Part shown: positions 36,224-45,250 of the stretch, one piece after another
How positions within the stretch are numbered: the first letter of the stretch is position 1
Layout of the letters: every line of letters starts with the position of its first letter
NCBI RefSeq assembly: GCF_900101455.1
Contig: NZ_FMZJ01000009.1
Location: 62,001-126,000 of the forward strand
Origin: Sphingomonas sp. YR710
GTDB taxonomy: Bacteria > Pseudomonadota > Alphaproteobacteria > Sphingomonadales > Sphingomonadaceae
Direction: 5' to 3'
DNA: 64,000 nucleotides
Made by a program: the position numbers and the translations under genes
The notes under the pieces: model-generated
What the model was told of the DNA's origin: nothing
What the model saw: the letters and a program-made list of their open reading frames with translations, nothing else
Database searches by the model: none

Positions 36224-37843
36224 ATGGCAATAGACCTCACATTTCATGGGGCGGCACAGACGGTTACGGGATCCTGCATCGAACTGGCGTGCGGCAAACA
36301 AAGGCTGCTGGTCGACTGCGGCCTGTTCCAGGGGGCTCGCAGCCTCGAAGCGCTCAACCATGAAGGTTTCCCGTTCGACGTTTCCGCCATCGATGCGGTG
36401 ATCCTCACCCATGCCCATATCGATCATAGCGGTCTGCTCCCCCGGCTCGCGGCCGATGGCTATAAGGGGCCGATCTGGTGCACCGCTCCCACCCGCGATC
36501 TGATCGGCTACATGCTCGCCGACTCCGCCCATATCCAGGAAAGCGACGCACTCCATCACAACAAGCGCCGCGACCGTGCCGATGAGGCCGAACGCGAACC
36601 GCTCTATACCGTGGCCGATGCCGAGGCGGCCGTCGCTTTGGTACAGACCGTCGCACTCGATACATGGTTCGATCCTGCGCCCGGCATCCGCGCCCGGCTG
36701 TGGAATGCCGGTCACATCCTGGGATCGGCATCGATCGAGCTGGTGGCCGATGGCGTGTCGTTGCTGTGCTCGGGCGATATCGGGCCGGTCGCCAGGGCCC
36801 TCCAGGAGGCGTCGAGCGGCCCAGCGGGCATGGATCATGTCATCTGTGAATCGACCTATGGCGACCGCGATCGCAACGATCTCGATCCCGCCCGGCGCCA
36901 GCTTCTGCTACGCGACGAGATTCAGTCGGCCCTTGCAGCTGGCGGCAACCTGATCATTCCGGTCTTCGCGGTCGAACGCACGCAGGAATTGCTGTTCGAC
37001 ATGGCGGCCCTGTTCGAAAGCGGCGCGCTGGCCGAACATCAGGTCTTCATCGACTCGCCACTCGCAACCCGGGCAACCGACGTTTTCCTCCACGCCGACC
37101 TCCCGGGCACCCGCGACGGCGCCGTCTTCCATCATCCTGCCTTTCATTTCACCGCCACCACCGCGGAATCCGTCCGGCTCAACAGCACCTCCGGCGCGAT
37201 CATCATGGCCGGATCGGGCATGTGCGAGGGCGGCCGGGTGCGGCATCACCTGATCCACAATCTGGCGCGCGAGGATTCGACGATCCTGTTCGTCGGCTAT
37301 CAGGCCAAGGGATCGCTCGGCCGCACCATCGTCGACGGCGCACGCCGGGTGCGGATTTCGGGCGAGGATCTTGCGGTCAAGGCGCGCATCCGGCGGATCG
37401 ACAGCTATTCAGCCCATGCCGATCGCGAAGATCTGCTCGCCTGGATCGCCGCGCGCAAGCCGATCCATGGCACGCTGTTCCTGAATCATGGCGAAACCGA
37501 AGCGATCGCGGCGCTGGGCGAAGCCTGCGAGGGCATCGATCTGCGCAAGCCGGCGATCGGCGAAATCTATCGGCTGGAGGCGGGTAAGCCGGCGCGTCGC
37601 CTGTCGACCGGCGATCCCGCGATCCAGGCGGTCGTCTCCGGCGACTGGCAAAACGCCTATGCCGACTTTGCGGTCAATCTTAAGCGCGATTTGCAGCGCA
37701 TTCATGACGACGCCGCGCGCCAGCGGGCAATCGCACAGATGCGGCGCATTCTCGACGAATTCGCCGTTCATCGCGCCGAGCATCGGGACGCCTCTGCCAG
37801 CCGACGGACGCGGCCACCGGCGAGGCACCGCCATCAACGCTAA
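36224..37843 (+). CDS. MBL-fold beta-CASP hydrolase (predicted RNA exonuclease, Ysh1/YloA-like)
   Basis: A 539-residue metallo-beta-lactamase/beta-CASP protein. The zinc motif HAHIDH is at residues 63-68, followed by GHILGSASIEL, CSGDIGPV and STYGDRDRND. The beta-CASP and RMMBL parts include IIMAGSGMCEGGRVRHHL, FVGYQAKGSLGRTIVDG and SYSAHADREDLLAWI. This set is that of eukaryote-like cleavage factor nucleases, which process RNA, and differs from RNase J at 4.6 kb. An AAGGAGA ribosome-binding site precedes ATG 36224. The C-terminus ends in a basic tail. In related bacteria such genes often lie with microaerobic genes, as here. Confidence 0.88.
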   Translation: MAIDLTFHGAAQTVTGSCIELACGKQRLLVDCGLFQGARSLEALNHEGFPFDVSAIDAVILTHAHIDHSGLLPRLAADGYKGPIWCTAPTRDLIGYMLADSAHIQESDALHHNKRRDRADEAEREPLYTVADAEAAVALVQTVALDTWFDPAPGIRARLWNAGHILGSASIELVADGVSLLCSGDIGPVARALQEASSGPAGMDHVICESTYGDRDRNDLDPARRQLLLRDEIQSALAAGGNLIIPVFAVERTQELLFDMAALFESGALAEHQVFIDSPLATRATDVFLHADLPGTRDGAVFHHPAFHFTATTAESVRLNSTSGAIIMAGSGMCEGGRVRHHLIHNLAREDSTILFVGYQAKGSLGRTIVDGARRVRISGEDLAVKARIRRIDSYSAHADREDLLAWIAARKPIHGTLFLNHGETEAIAALGEACEGIDLRKPAIGEIYRLEAGKPARRLSTGDPAIQAVVSGDWQNAYADFAVNLKRDLQRIHDDAARQRAIAQMRRILDEFAVHRAEHRDASASRRTRPPARHRHQR

Positions 37844-37996
37844 TCCACCAAAAATTCGCTTCAAGGGGCTGGACTTCGCGCGGCAACGGTCGCATGCCGG
37901 GACGATGTACGGGGTTTTGGGCGGCATCGCGACCCGGGTCACCCGGGCGCCATCCTTTCCCCGCACATAGGAGCGGACTGAGAGGAGTTGCACGCG

Positions 37997-39778
37997 TTGG
38001 AGCCCACCAACATCGGGGCACCGGAATATTTCCACAAGGTCGTCGATTGCCAATGGGCCTGCCCGGCCCATACGCCCGTACCGGAATATATCCGCCTGAT
38101 CGCCCAAGGCCGTCACGCCGACGCGTATATGGTCAACTGGAAGTCGAACGTCTTCCCCGGAATCCTCGGGCGGACCTGCGATCGCCCCTGCGAACCCGCC
38201 TGCCGGCGCGGCCGCATCGACGAAGAGCCCGTAGCCATTTGCCGGCTGAAACGCGTCGCCGCCGACAATAAGGGTGATGTCGCCGCGCGGATGCCCAAGG
38301 CGCCCGGCCGGAAGATCGGCAAGAAGATCGCCTGCATCGGCGCCGGCCCGGCGGCGATGACGGTGGCGCGCGATCTCGCGCCGCTCGGCTACCATGTCGT
38401 CGTTTATGACGCCGACGCCAAGGCCGGCGGCATGATCCGCAGCCAGATCCCCCGCTTCCGCCTGCCCGAAAGCGTGATCGACGAAGAAATGGGCTTCATC
38501 ACCGATCTCGGCCTCGAAATGCGGCTCGGCGAGCGCGTGGACAGCCTCGCCGCGCTGCTCCGGCAGGATTATGACGCGATCTTCGTCGGCACCGGCGCGC
38601 CGCGGGGACGCGATCTCGACATAGAAGGCCGCACGGAGGCCGCCGCCAATATCCATATCGGCATCGACTGGCTGGCAAAGGTCTCTTTCGGCCATGTCGA
38701 CGCGATCGGGAAGCGCGTGATCGTGCTCGGCGGCGGCAATACCGCGATGGATTGCTGCCGCACCTCGCGCCGGCTCGGGGGCGATGACGTCAAGGTAATC
38801 GTCCGATCGGGCTATGACGAGATGAAGGCATCGCCCTGGGAGAAGGAGGATGCGCGGCACGAAGGCATTCCGATCCACAATCATCTGGTGCCCAAGGCTT
38901 TCACCCATGACGGCGGCAGGCTGACCGGCGTCGTCTTCGAAAAGGTTGGTCCTGTCGTCGACGGAAATGGCCGCCGCACGCTGCAACCGACCGGCGAGCC
39001 CGATCAGCATTTCGAATGCGATGACGTTCTGCTGGCGATCGGCCAGGAGAACAGCTTCCCGTGGATCGAACGCGATATCGGCCTGACCTTCGACGAATGG
39101 GGAATGCCCATCGTCGACAAGCAGACCTTCCAGTCGACCTTGCCGAAGATATTCTTCGGCGGCGACGCGGCGTTCGGCCCGAAGAACATCATCTGGGCGG
39201 TCGCGCACGGCCATGAAGCCGCGATCTCGATCGACCATTTCTGCCGCGGCACCGATCTCAGGCTGCGGCCGCCGCCCGGCGTGCATGTCGCCTCGCAAAA
39301 GATGGGCATCCACGAGTGGAGCTATGACAACGACATTTCGGACATGCTGCGCCAGAAGGTGCCGCTGCTGCCGGTCGCCGAGGCGCTCGCCGATGTGAAG
39401 GCCGAGGTCGAGCTCGGCTTCGACGATCCACGCTCCTGGGCCGAGACGCAACGCTGCCTGAACTGCGACGTGCAGACGGTGTTCGAAAAGCCCCTGTGCA
39501 TCGAATGCGATGCCTGCGTCGATATTTGCCCCACCGACTGCATCACCTTCACGGTGAACGGCGACGAGGAAGATCTGCGCCCGCGGCTCAAGGCACCGGC
39601 CATGAACCTGACGCAGGATCTCTACGTCTCGTCCACCCTCCCGACCGGCCGGGTGCTGGTGAAGGACGAGGATGTCTGCCTCCACTGCGGCCTGTGCGCG
39701 GAACGGTGCCCGACCGGTGCCTGGGACATGCAGAAGACGCTGATCGAAATGACCCACGCCGGAGGCTGCTCGCGGTGA
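37997..39778 (+). CDS. NAD(P)H:acceptor oxidoreductase subunit with FAD and ferredoxin domains (KorC-like)
   Basis: A protein of about 593 residues that links the 2-oxoacid oxidoreductase encoded downstream to NAD(P). It has an N-terminal GltD-like iron-sulfur part (CQWACPAHTPVPEY, CDRPCEPACRRG), an FAD-binding Rossmann motif (CIGAGPAAMTVARDL), an NAD(P) motif (VLGGGNTAMDCC) and, at the C-terminus, two [4Fe-4S] ferredoxin motifs (CIECDACVDICPTDC and CLHCGLCAERCPTGAW). TTG at 37997 is preferred because GAGAGGAG lies 9 nt upstream; TTG at 37988 abuts that site. It overlaps the alpha-subunit gene by 4 nt. The arrangement resembles KorABC-type 2-oxoglutarate:NADP oxidoreductases. Confidence 0.88.
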   Translation: MEPTNIGAPEYFHKVVDCQWACPAHTPVPEYIRLIAQGRHADAYMVNWKSNVFPGILGRTCDRPCEPACRRGRIDEEPVAICRLKRVAADNKGDVAARMPKAPGRKIGKKIACIGAGPAAMTVARDLAPLGYHVVVYDADAKAGGMIRSQIPRFRLPESVIDEEMGFITDLGLEMRLGERVDSLAALLRQDYDAIFVGTGAPRGRDLDIEGRTEAAANIHIGIDWLAKVSFGHVDAIGKRVIVLGGGNTAMDCCRTSRRLGGDDVKVIVRSGYDEMKASPWEKEDARHEGIPIHNHLVPKAFTHDGGRLTGVVFEKVGPVVDGNGRRTLQPTGEPDQHFECDDVLLAIGQENSFPWIERDIGLTFDEWGMPIVDKQTFQSTLPKIFFGGDAAFGPKNIIWAVAHGHEAAISIDHFCRGTDLRLRPPPGVHVASQKMGIHEWSYDNDISDMLRQKVPLLPVAEALADVKAEVELGFDDPRSWAETQRCLNCDVQTVFEKPLCIECDACVDICPTDCITFTVNGDEEDLRPRLKAPAMNLTQDLYVSSTLPTGRVLVKDEDVCLHCGLCAERCPTGAWDMQKTLIEMTHAGGCSR

Positions 39779-41613
39779 CGAAGAAAATCAGTGCGGTGAA
39801 CGACTTCGTGGTCAAGTTCGCCAACGTCAACGGATCGGGATCGGCATCGGCGAACGGCCTGTTCGTCAAGGCAATCCTGCGGATGGGGGTGGCGGTGGCC
39901 GCCCGCAATATCTTCCCCTCCAACATTCAGGGCCTGCCGACCTGGTATGAGATCCGGGTCAGCGGCCACGGCTGGCTCGGGCGGCGCGGCGGCGTCGACC
40001 TGATGGTCGCGATGAACCCGCAGACATGGGATCGCGACATCGCCGAGATCGATGCCGGCGGCTATCTGTTCTACGATTCTTCGAAGCCGATGCCACCGGG
40101 CAAATTCCGGAACGACATCAACGTCATCGGGATTCCGCTGACCCAGCTCTGCAACAACAGCTATACCGAACCGTCCAAGCGCAAGGTGCTGAAGAACATC
40201 ATCTGCCTGGGCGCGCTTTCCTACCTGCTGGGCATCGAGCCAGCCGTCGTCGAAGCTTTGCTATCGGAGGAATATGCGTCCAAGCCAGCGTTGATCGGTG
40301 CCAACCACGAGGCGATGCTGATCGGCTACGATCATGCCAGGGCGCATCTCGCGCCGCTCGGGCTACGACTCGAGCGCGCCGATACCGTCGGCAACCGCAT
40401 CTTCGTCGACGGCAATACCGCCGCCGGCCTCGGCGCGGTCTATGGCGGCGCGACCGTCTGCGCATGGTATCCGATCACCCCGTCGACCTCGCTGGCCGAA
40501 GGCTTCATCGATTATTGCAAGAAGCTCCGCCACGATCCCGATACCGGCAAGGCACGTTATGCGATCGTGCAGGCCGAGGATGAGATCGCCTCGATCGGCA
40601 TCGTCGTCGGGGCCGGCTGGAACGGCGCACGGGCCTTCACCTGCACCTCGGGCCCCGGCATCTCGCTGATGCAGGAGTTCATCGGCCTCAGCTATTTCGC
40701 CGAGATCCCCGGCGTGATCTTCGACGTGCAGCGCGGCGGCCCTTCCACCGGCATGCCGACCCGCACCCAGCAATCGGATCTGCTCTCGGCGGCTTATGCC
40801 AGCCATGGCGATACCAAGCATGTGATGCTGCTGCCCGAAGGGCCGGGCGAATGTTTCGAGTTCGCGGCCATGTCGTTCGACCTTGCCGATCGGCTGCAAA
40901 CGATGATCTTCGTGATGCTCGATCTCGACATGGGCATGAACGAGTGGCTGATCGAACCCTTCGCATGGGATGACAAGCGCAAGCTCGATCACGGCAAGAT
41001 CATGACCGCCGAAATGCTCGATGCCGGTGCCGATTTCGGCCGTTACAAGGATGTCGACGGCGACGGCATTCCCTATCGGACATTGCCTGCCACCCACGCC
41101 TCGAAGGGGGCTTATTTTACCCGCGGCACCTCGCGCGATCCCTATGCCCGCTACAGCGAGGAGGGCGCCATCTATGTCGCCAATATGGAGCGGCTGCTCC
41201 GCAAGTTCGACACCGCGAAGGCGCTGGTCCCCGGGCCGGTCTATCGCAAGGCCAGCAAGAAGACGCCTTATGGCGTGATCTATTATGGCTCGACATCGCC
41301 GGCAATGGACGAGGCGCTCGCCGGCATGGAGGCGCGCGGGCTAGCGGTCGATGCGATGCGGGTGCGCGCCTTCCCGTTCGCGGGCGAAATTTTCGATTTC
41401 ATCGCGCACCACGAACTGGTGTTCGTGGTCGAGCAGAATCGCGACGCCCAGTTGCGCGCGCTGCTGATCAACGAGGGCGGGGTCGATCCGGCGCGGCTCG
41501 TGAAGGTGCTGAACTATGATGGCTCGCCGATCACCGCACGTTTCATCCTCGCCGAACTGGCGAAGGGCATGAGCGCGGTCGGGGTGAAGGCCGCGGAGGA
41601 AATGGTACGATGA
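39775..41613 (+). CDS. korA: 2-oxoacid:acceptor oxidoreductase, fused gamma-alpha subunit
   Basis: A 612-residue subunit. The first 190 or so residues form the gamma domain (GLFVKAILRMGVAVAARNIFP, TWYEIRVSGHGWLGRRGG). The remainder is the alpha domain with the CAWYPITPSTSLAEG motif that binds CoA and substrate, then GPGISLMQEFIGLSYFAEIP. The complex decarboxylates a 2-oxoacid with CoA, giving an acyl-CoA and low-potential electrons. GTG at 39775 overlaps the korC-like stop by 4 nt (GTGA). 2-oxoglutarate is the likeliest substrate by family similarity, but pyruvate cannot be excluded. Confidence 0.92.
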   Translation: MTKKISAVNDFVVKFANVNGSGSASANGLFVKAILRMGVAVAARNIFPSNIQGLPTWYEIRVSGHGWLGRRGGVDLMVAMNPQTWDRDIAEIDAGGYLFYDSSKPMPPGKFRNDINVIGIPLTQLCNNSYTEPSKRKVLKNIICLGALSYLLGIEPAVVEALLSEEYASKPALIGANHEAMLIGYDHARAHLAPLGLRLERADTVGNRIFVDGNTAAGLGAVYGGATVCAWYPITPSTSLAEGFIDYCKKLRHDPDTGKARYAIVQAEDEIASIGIVVGAGWNGARAFTCTSGPGISLMQEFIGLSYFAEIPGVIFDVQRGGPSTGMPTRTQQSDLLSAAYASHGDTKHVMLLPEGPGECFEFAAMSFDLADRLQTMIFVMLDLDMGMNEWLIEPFAWDDKRKLDHGKIMTAEMLDAGADFGRYKDVDGDGIPYRTLPATHASKGAYFTRGTSRDPYARYSEEGAIYVANMERLLRKFDTAKALVPGPVYRKASKKTPYGVIYYGSTSPAMDEALAGMEARGLAVDAMRVRAFPFAGEIFDFIAHHELVFVVEQNRDAQLRALLINEGGVDPARLVKVLNYDGSPITARFILAELAKGMSAVGVKAAEEMVR

Positions 41614-42665
41614 CTTATATCGCCAAGCCCAAATTCCATCACCCCTCGCTGCAGACCAACGACATCGGTTTCACGCGGCGCGATTATGAGGGGAAGGTCT
41701 CGACCCTTTGCGCCGGCTGCGGGCATGATTCGATCAGCGCGGCGATCGTTCAGGCCTGTTTCGAGATCGATCTGGAGCCGCACCGTCTCGCCAAATTGTC
41801 GGGCATCGGCTGTTCATCGAAGACGCCCGATTATTTCCTGGGCGCGAGCCACGGCTTCAATACCGTGCATGGCCGCATGCCATCGGTGCTGACCGGCGCC
41901 AACCTCGCCAATCGCGACCTGATCTATCTCGGTGTCTCGGGCGACGGCGACAGCGCCTCGATCGGGCTCGGCCAGTTCGCGCACGCGATCCGGCGGGGCG
42001 TCAACATGGCCTATATCGTCGAAAATAACGGTGTGTACGGGCTTACCAAGGGGCAATTTTCCGCCACCGCCGACAAGGGCAGCAAGTCCAAGAAGGGCGT
42101 CGTCAATTCGGACAGCGGGATCGATCTGACCGGCCTCGCGATGCAATTGGGCGCGACCTTCGTCGGCCGCAGCTTCTCGGGCGACAAGGAGCAATTGGTG
42201 CCGCTGATCAAGGCGGCGCTGCGGCACAAGGGCGCGGCGTTCATAGACGTGCTGAGCCCGTGTGTCGCGTTCAACAACCATAAGGGATCGACCAAGAGCT
42301 TCGATTGGGTGCGCGAGCATAATGAGGCGGTCAACCGGCTCGATATCATGCAGGGCCGCGCGCCGCTGGTCGCGCGCTATGAGCCCGGCACGCTGATCGA
42401 GATCCGCCAGCATGACGGATCGATGCTGAGCCTGCGCAAGGTCGACGCCGATTATGATCCGACCGATCGGGTCGCGGCGATGAGCTTTTTGCACCAGCGC
42501 CAGGCGGTGGGCGAAATCGTCACGGGTCTGCTCTATGTCGATCCGGAGGCCGAAGATCTCCACGACGCGCACAACACGGTGGAGCGGCCGCTAAATGCAC
42601 TGTCGAACCGGGAGCTGACACCGCCGGCATCGGCGCTGGCGAAGATCAACGCGGCCTTTCGGTGA
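41610..42665 (+). CDS. korB: 2-oxoacid:acceptor oxidoreductase, beta (TPP-binding) subunit
   Basis: A 351-residue TPP-binding subunit. The cluster cysteines are in LCAGCGHDS and IGCSSKTPDY. The TPP/Mg motif is GVSGDGDSASIGLGQFAHAI followed by VENNGVYGLTKGQFS. A further ligand region is LSPCVAFNNHKGSTKSF. ATG at 41610 overlaps the korA stop by 4 nt. Together with the two upstream genes it forms a three-subunit oxidoreductase that could run the 2-oxoglutarate step of the TCA cycle or its reverse under low oxygen. Confidence 0.94.
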   Translation: MTYIAKPKFHHPSLQTNDIGFTRRDYEGKVSTLCAGCGHDSISAAIVQACFEIDLEPHRLAKLSGIGCSSKTPDYFLGASHGFNTVHGRMPSVLTGANLANRDLIYLGVSGDGDSASIGLGQFAHAIRRGVNMAYIVENNGVYGLTKGQFSATADKGSKSKKGVVNSDSGIDLTGLAMQLGATFVGRSFSGDKEQLVPLIKAALRHKGAAFIDVLSPCVAFNNHKGSTKSFDWVREHNEAVNRLDIMQGRAPLVARYEPGTLIEIRQHDGSMLSLRKVDADYDPTDRVAAMSFLHQRQAVGEIVTGLLYVDPEAEDLHDAHNTVERPLNALSNRELTPPASALAKINAAFR

Positions 42666-42713
42666 TGCGCACCATCCCTTGAGAAATGTTCGCGGATCGC
42701 CGATAGGGCGCAT

Positions 42714-44045
42714 ATGTCGACCGTGATGCCGCGCGTGGCCCTGCACAGCAGCGATGCCGCGCAGTCCAGCCAGGAAAACCTGCCCCGGACAGCGAACGAC
42801 CTGACGGGCGTGGAGATCATTCTCGATCTCTCGCGATTGCTGTCGCGCTCGCTTCACGTCATGCCGACCGGGGTCGATCGGGTCGAAATGGCCTATGCGC
42901 GCACCTTGATCGCCCTCGTGCCCGACAATCTGGTGTTTGCGGCCGTCAATCCGCTCGGATTTTACGGACGGCTCGATCGGGCGGCGGCGCTGCGATTCCT
43001 CAACGACACCGAAGCGCGCTGGGTGAACAGCGGCAAGGTGGGATGGCTGAAATTGCACGCACGGGCGCTTGCAGACCTTTTCCGGCTGCTCCCCTTGCCG
43101 ATACCGCGAAGCCGGTGCGGCACCCGTCGCTTCTACGTCCAGGCATCGCCCCATCACCTGCATCATCATCGCAAAGTCGCGTCCAAACTGCGCCGCGAAG
43201 GCGCGCGGTTTTTGTGCCTCGTGCACGATCTGATCCCGATCGAATTTCCGGAATATGCGCGCCCAAACGGCGCCGCGCTGCATCGGCGGCGGATGGACAC
43301 GATCGCCGATCTCGCCGATGGGTTGATCGCCAACAGCCAGTCGACGGCCCGGTCGATGGAAAAGTTCATCGCCTATCGCACGCGCAAGCCGATCGTTCGG
43401 GCCGCGCATCTTGGCACCGAACCGCCGCCGGCAAGCGATGACGACGCCCCCTCGACCGCGTGGCGCACGACGACGCCCTATTTCGTCGTGATCAGCACGA
43501 TCGAACCGCGCAAGAACCATATCCTGCTGCTCAACATCTGGCGCCGCATGGTTGAGGAATTTGGGCCAGCCGCCACGCCCCACCTTGTCATCGTCGGCCG
43601 ACGCGGCTGGGAAAATGAAAATGTCGTCGACATGCTGGAGCGTTGCGAAGCGCTACGCCACCATGTCACTGAATATTCTGGCCTGTCCGACGCCGCGATA
43701 TTGTCCCTGCTCAAGGGTGCCCGCGCTCTGCTATGCCCCTCCTTTGCCGAAGGTTTCGGAATGCCGGTCAGCGAGGCGCTGGCGATTGGAACTCCGGTGA
43801 TCTGCAGCGACCTGCCCTCTTTGCGCGAAGCCGGTTGCGGCATTCCGGACCATATCGATCCCCTCGATGGCCCGGCCTGGATTTCCGCCATCCGTGCCTA
43901 TTGCGATCCGCTGTCCGTGATGCGCGCACAGCAAATGGCGCGGATGGACCAGCTGCGCCTGCCGACCTGGCAAGATCATCTCGCAGTGGTGCTCGACCTG
44001 ATCCGCGAACTCGATTCCAGTCGGACTGCAACCGCCGGGCGTTAA
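42714..44045 (+). CDS. Family GT4 glycosyltransferase
   Basis: A 443-residue retaining GT-B glycosyltransferase. The N-terminal half contains LLSRSLHVMPTGVDRVEMAY, a pattern common in mannosyl- or rhamnosyl-type transferases of capsule or exopolysaccharide loci. The C-terminal nucleotide-sugar site is VISTIEPRKNHILLL and the EX7E motif FAEGFGMPVSEALAIGTPV. It stands alone without other polysaccharide genes, so the acceptor is unknown. Its stop codon overlaps the stop of the EF-hand gene on the other strand by 4 nt, so the two are convergent. Confidence 0.9.
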   Translation: MSTVMPRVALHSSDAAQSSQENLPRTANDLTGVEIILDLSRLLSRSLHVMPTGVDRVEMAYARTLIALVPDNLVFAAVNPLGFYGRLDRAAALRFLNDTEARWVNSGKVGWLKLHARALADLFRLLPLPIPRSRCGTRRFYVQASPHHLHHHRKVASKLRREGARFLCLVHDLIPIEFPEYARPNGAALHRRRMDTIADLADGLIANSQSTARSMEKFIAYRTRKPIVRAAHLGTEPPPASDDDAPSTAWRTTTPYFVVISTIEPRKNHILLLNIWRRMVEEFGPAATPHLVIVGRRGWENENVVDMLERCEALRHHVTEYSGLSDAAILSLLKGARALLCPSFAEGFGMPVSEALAIGTPVICSDLPSLREAGCGIPDHIDPLDGPAWISAIRAYCDPLSVMRAQQMARMDQLRLPTWQDHLAVVLDLIRELDSSRTATAGR

Positions 44046-44497
44046 TCCGCTTCCGGTGCAGCAGGCGCGCAGGGTTGCAGCTTTGCCGCCTTGCGCACGA
44101 CCCGGGTCGTCGCGAATTCGGCCGGAGTCAGGATACCCGAATGATCGGCATCGGCCGCCGCGAATTTGGTTCGCGCCTTGATCGCCCACTCGTCGAAGCT
44201 GAGCCGCCCGTCGCCGTCCGTATCGAGTTTGGCAAACGCCTTGCGGCGGGCGGCAAGATATTCGTCGGAAGATACGCCGCCGTTGCGATCATGATCGTAC
44301 CGATTGAACCTTTTCTGCTCGCGGCTCGCCTCGGTCGCCTGCGGAGGCATCGCCAGCGCCTCCGCTTCACCCCGCGCTGTCGGAGCGCCGGCCGCGGGAA
44401 CGATCGCAGCGGGTGAACGCGCCACGCCTTGCCAGATGAGAATGCCGCCGCCCATCAGCAGAACCGCACATCCGACACCAGCCAGGAAACGCCACAT
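44042..44497 (-). CDS. Membrane-anchored EF-hand protein
   Basis: A 151-residue protein with one N-terminal transmembrane helix (FLAGVGCAVLLMGGGILIW), so the rest should face the periplasm. Three EF-hand loops follow at about residues 68-79 (DHDRNGGVSSDE), 92-103 (DTDGDGRLSFDE) and 116-127 (DADHSGILTPAE), each with the Asp-x-Asp start needed for calcium. ATG at 44497 is chosen because upstream codons give unrelated sequence. The role is probably calcium sensing or buffering; no partner gene is evident. Confidence 0.88.
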   Translation of the reverse strand: MWRFLAGVGCAVLLMGGGILIWQGVARSPAAIVPAAGAPTARGEAEALAMPPQATEASREQKRFNRYDHDRNGGVSSDEYLAARRKAFAKLDTDGDGRLSFDEWAIKARTKFAAADADHSGILTPAEFATTRVVRKAAKLQPCAPAAPEAD

Positions 44498-44561
44498 TTC
44501 CGATTCTCCCCCGATTCGGGGAGCGAGGCTATTCAACCGCAGCGCCGCGCGCCAGTGCGGA

Positions 44562-45245
44562 TCAGCGTCCGATGACGCCGAAGGCCATAGCGCGGAGAAT
44601 GCGCGCGGGGGATCCTTGCCGGCGCTGCTGCTCCACCGGGAGCTCAGCATCGCGGCGCGCCAGCACGGCAAGAATTCCGAGCGGCCGAAGCGCGCGGGGC
44701 CAGCGGCCGATCCCGAGCCCGGATAGGCGTTTTGCAGCATCCGCACGTGCCAGGAACCGGCCAGGCGCCGAGCGAAGCCGATGACCGAGATCGGTCAGCG
44801 CCCAGGCTTCACCCGCGGCTTCGACCCCATCTCCGGTTGCACCCAATATCGCCGCCGACATCGTAAAGAGCGGCGCTCCACGGCATCGGCCATGCGTCAT
44901 GATCGCGGCATCATCTGGCGATTCCCCTTCAAGCAGTACGGACCAGCCCTCCTCCAGCCGCGCAAGATCGGCACCTGAAACATCATGCGATGCGCAAAGG
45001 TCGGCCAGCCGCGCGAGCAGCGGTTCAGCGGGAATGGTCGCATCCGAATCGTCAAGCGCCATCAAGGCGTCGCGCCACCATATCAGCCGCATCTGGCCGA
45101 TCATCGGTTCACGGGCCGCGGCAACAATGGCGCCCATCCGCTCATCGAGCAGCCAAAGCGACTCAATCGCCGGCCGCACGTCGCCGCGCGCATAAGCAAG
45201 CGCGAGCTGGCGTTCCGGATCGGCAAGCCGCAGCGCCTCGGCCAT
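44562..45245 (-). CDS. Phytoene/squalene-synthase-like protein, resembling NDUFAF6-type complex I assembly factors
   Basis: A 227-residue all-helical protein of the phytoene/squalene synthase superfamily. The first aspartate-rich catalytic motif (DxxxD) is absent: the equivalent region reads AIESLWLLDERMGAIV. The following segment MIGQMRLIWWRDAL matches the QMRLxWWRDAI pattern of the NDUFAF6 branch, which assists assembly of mitochondrial complex I and has alphaproteobacterial homologues. It is also shorter than true synthases. A role in assembling the complex I encoded at 8-24 kb is thus plausible but is inference. ATG at 45245 gives the best start. Confidence 0.75.
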   Translation of the reverse strand: MAEALRLADPERQLALAYARGDVRPAIESLWLLDERMGAIVAAAREPMIGQMRLIWWRDALMALDDSDATIPAEPLLARLADLCASHDVSGADLARLEEGWSVLLEGESPDDAAIMTHGRCRGAPLFTMSAAILGATGDGVEAAGEAWALTDLGHRLRSAPGRFLARADAAKRLSGLGIGRWPRALRPLGILAVLARRDAELPVEQQRRQGSPARILRAMAFGVIGR

Positions 45246-45250
45246 GCGAT

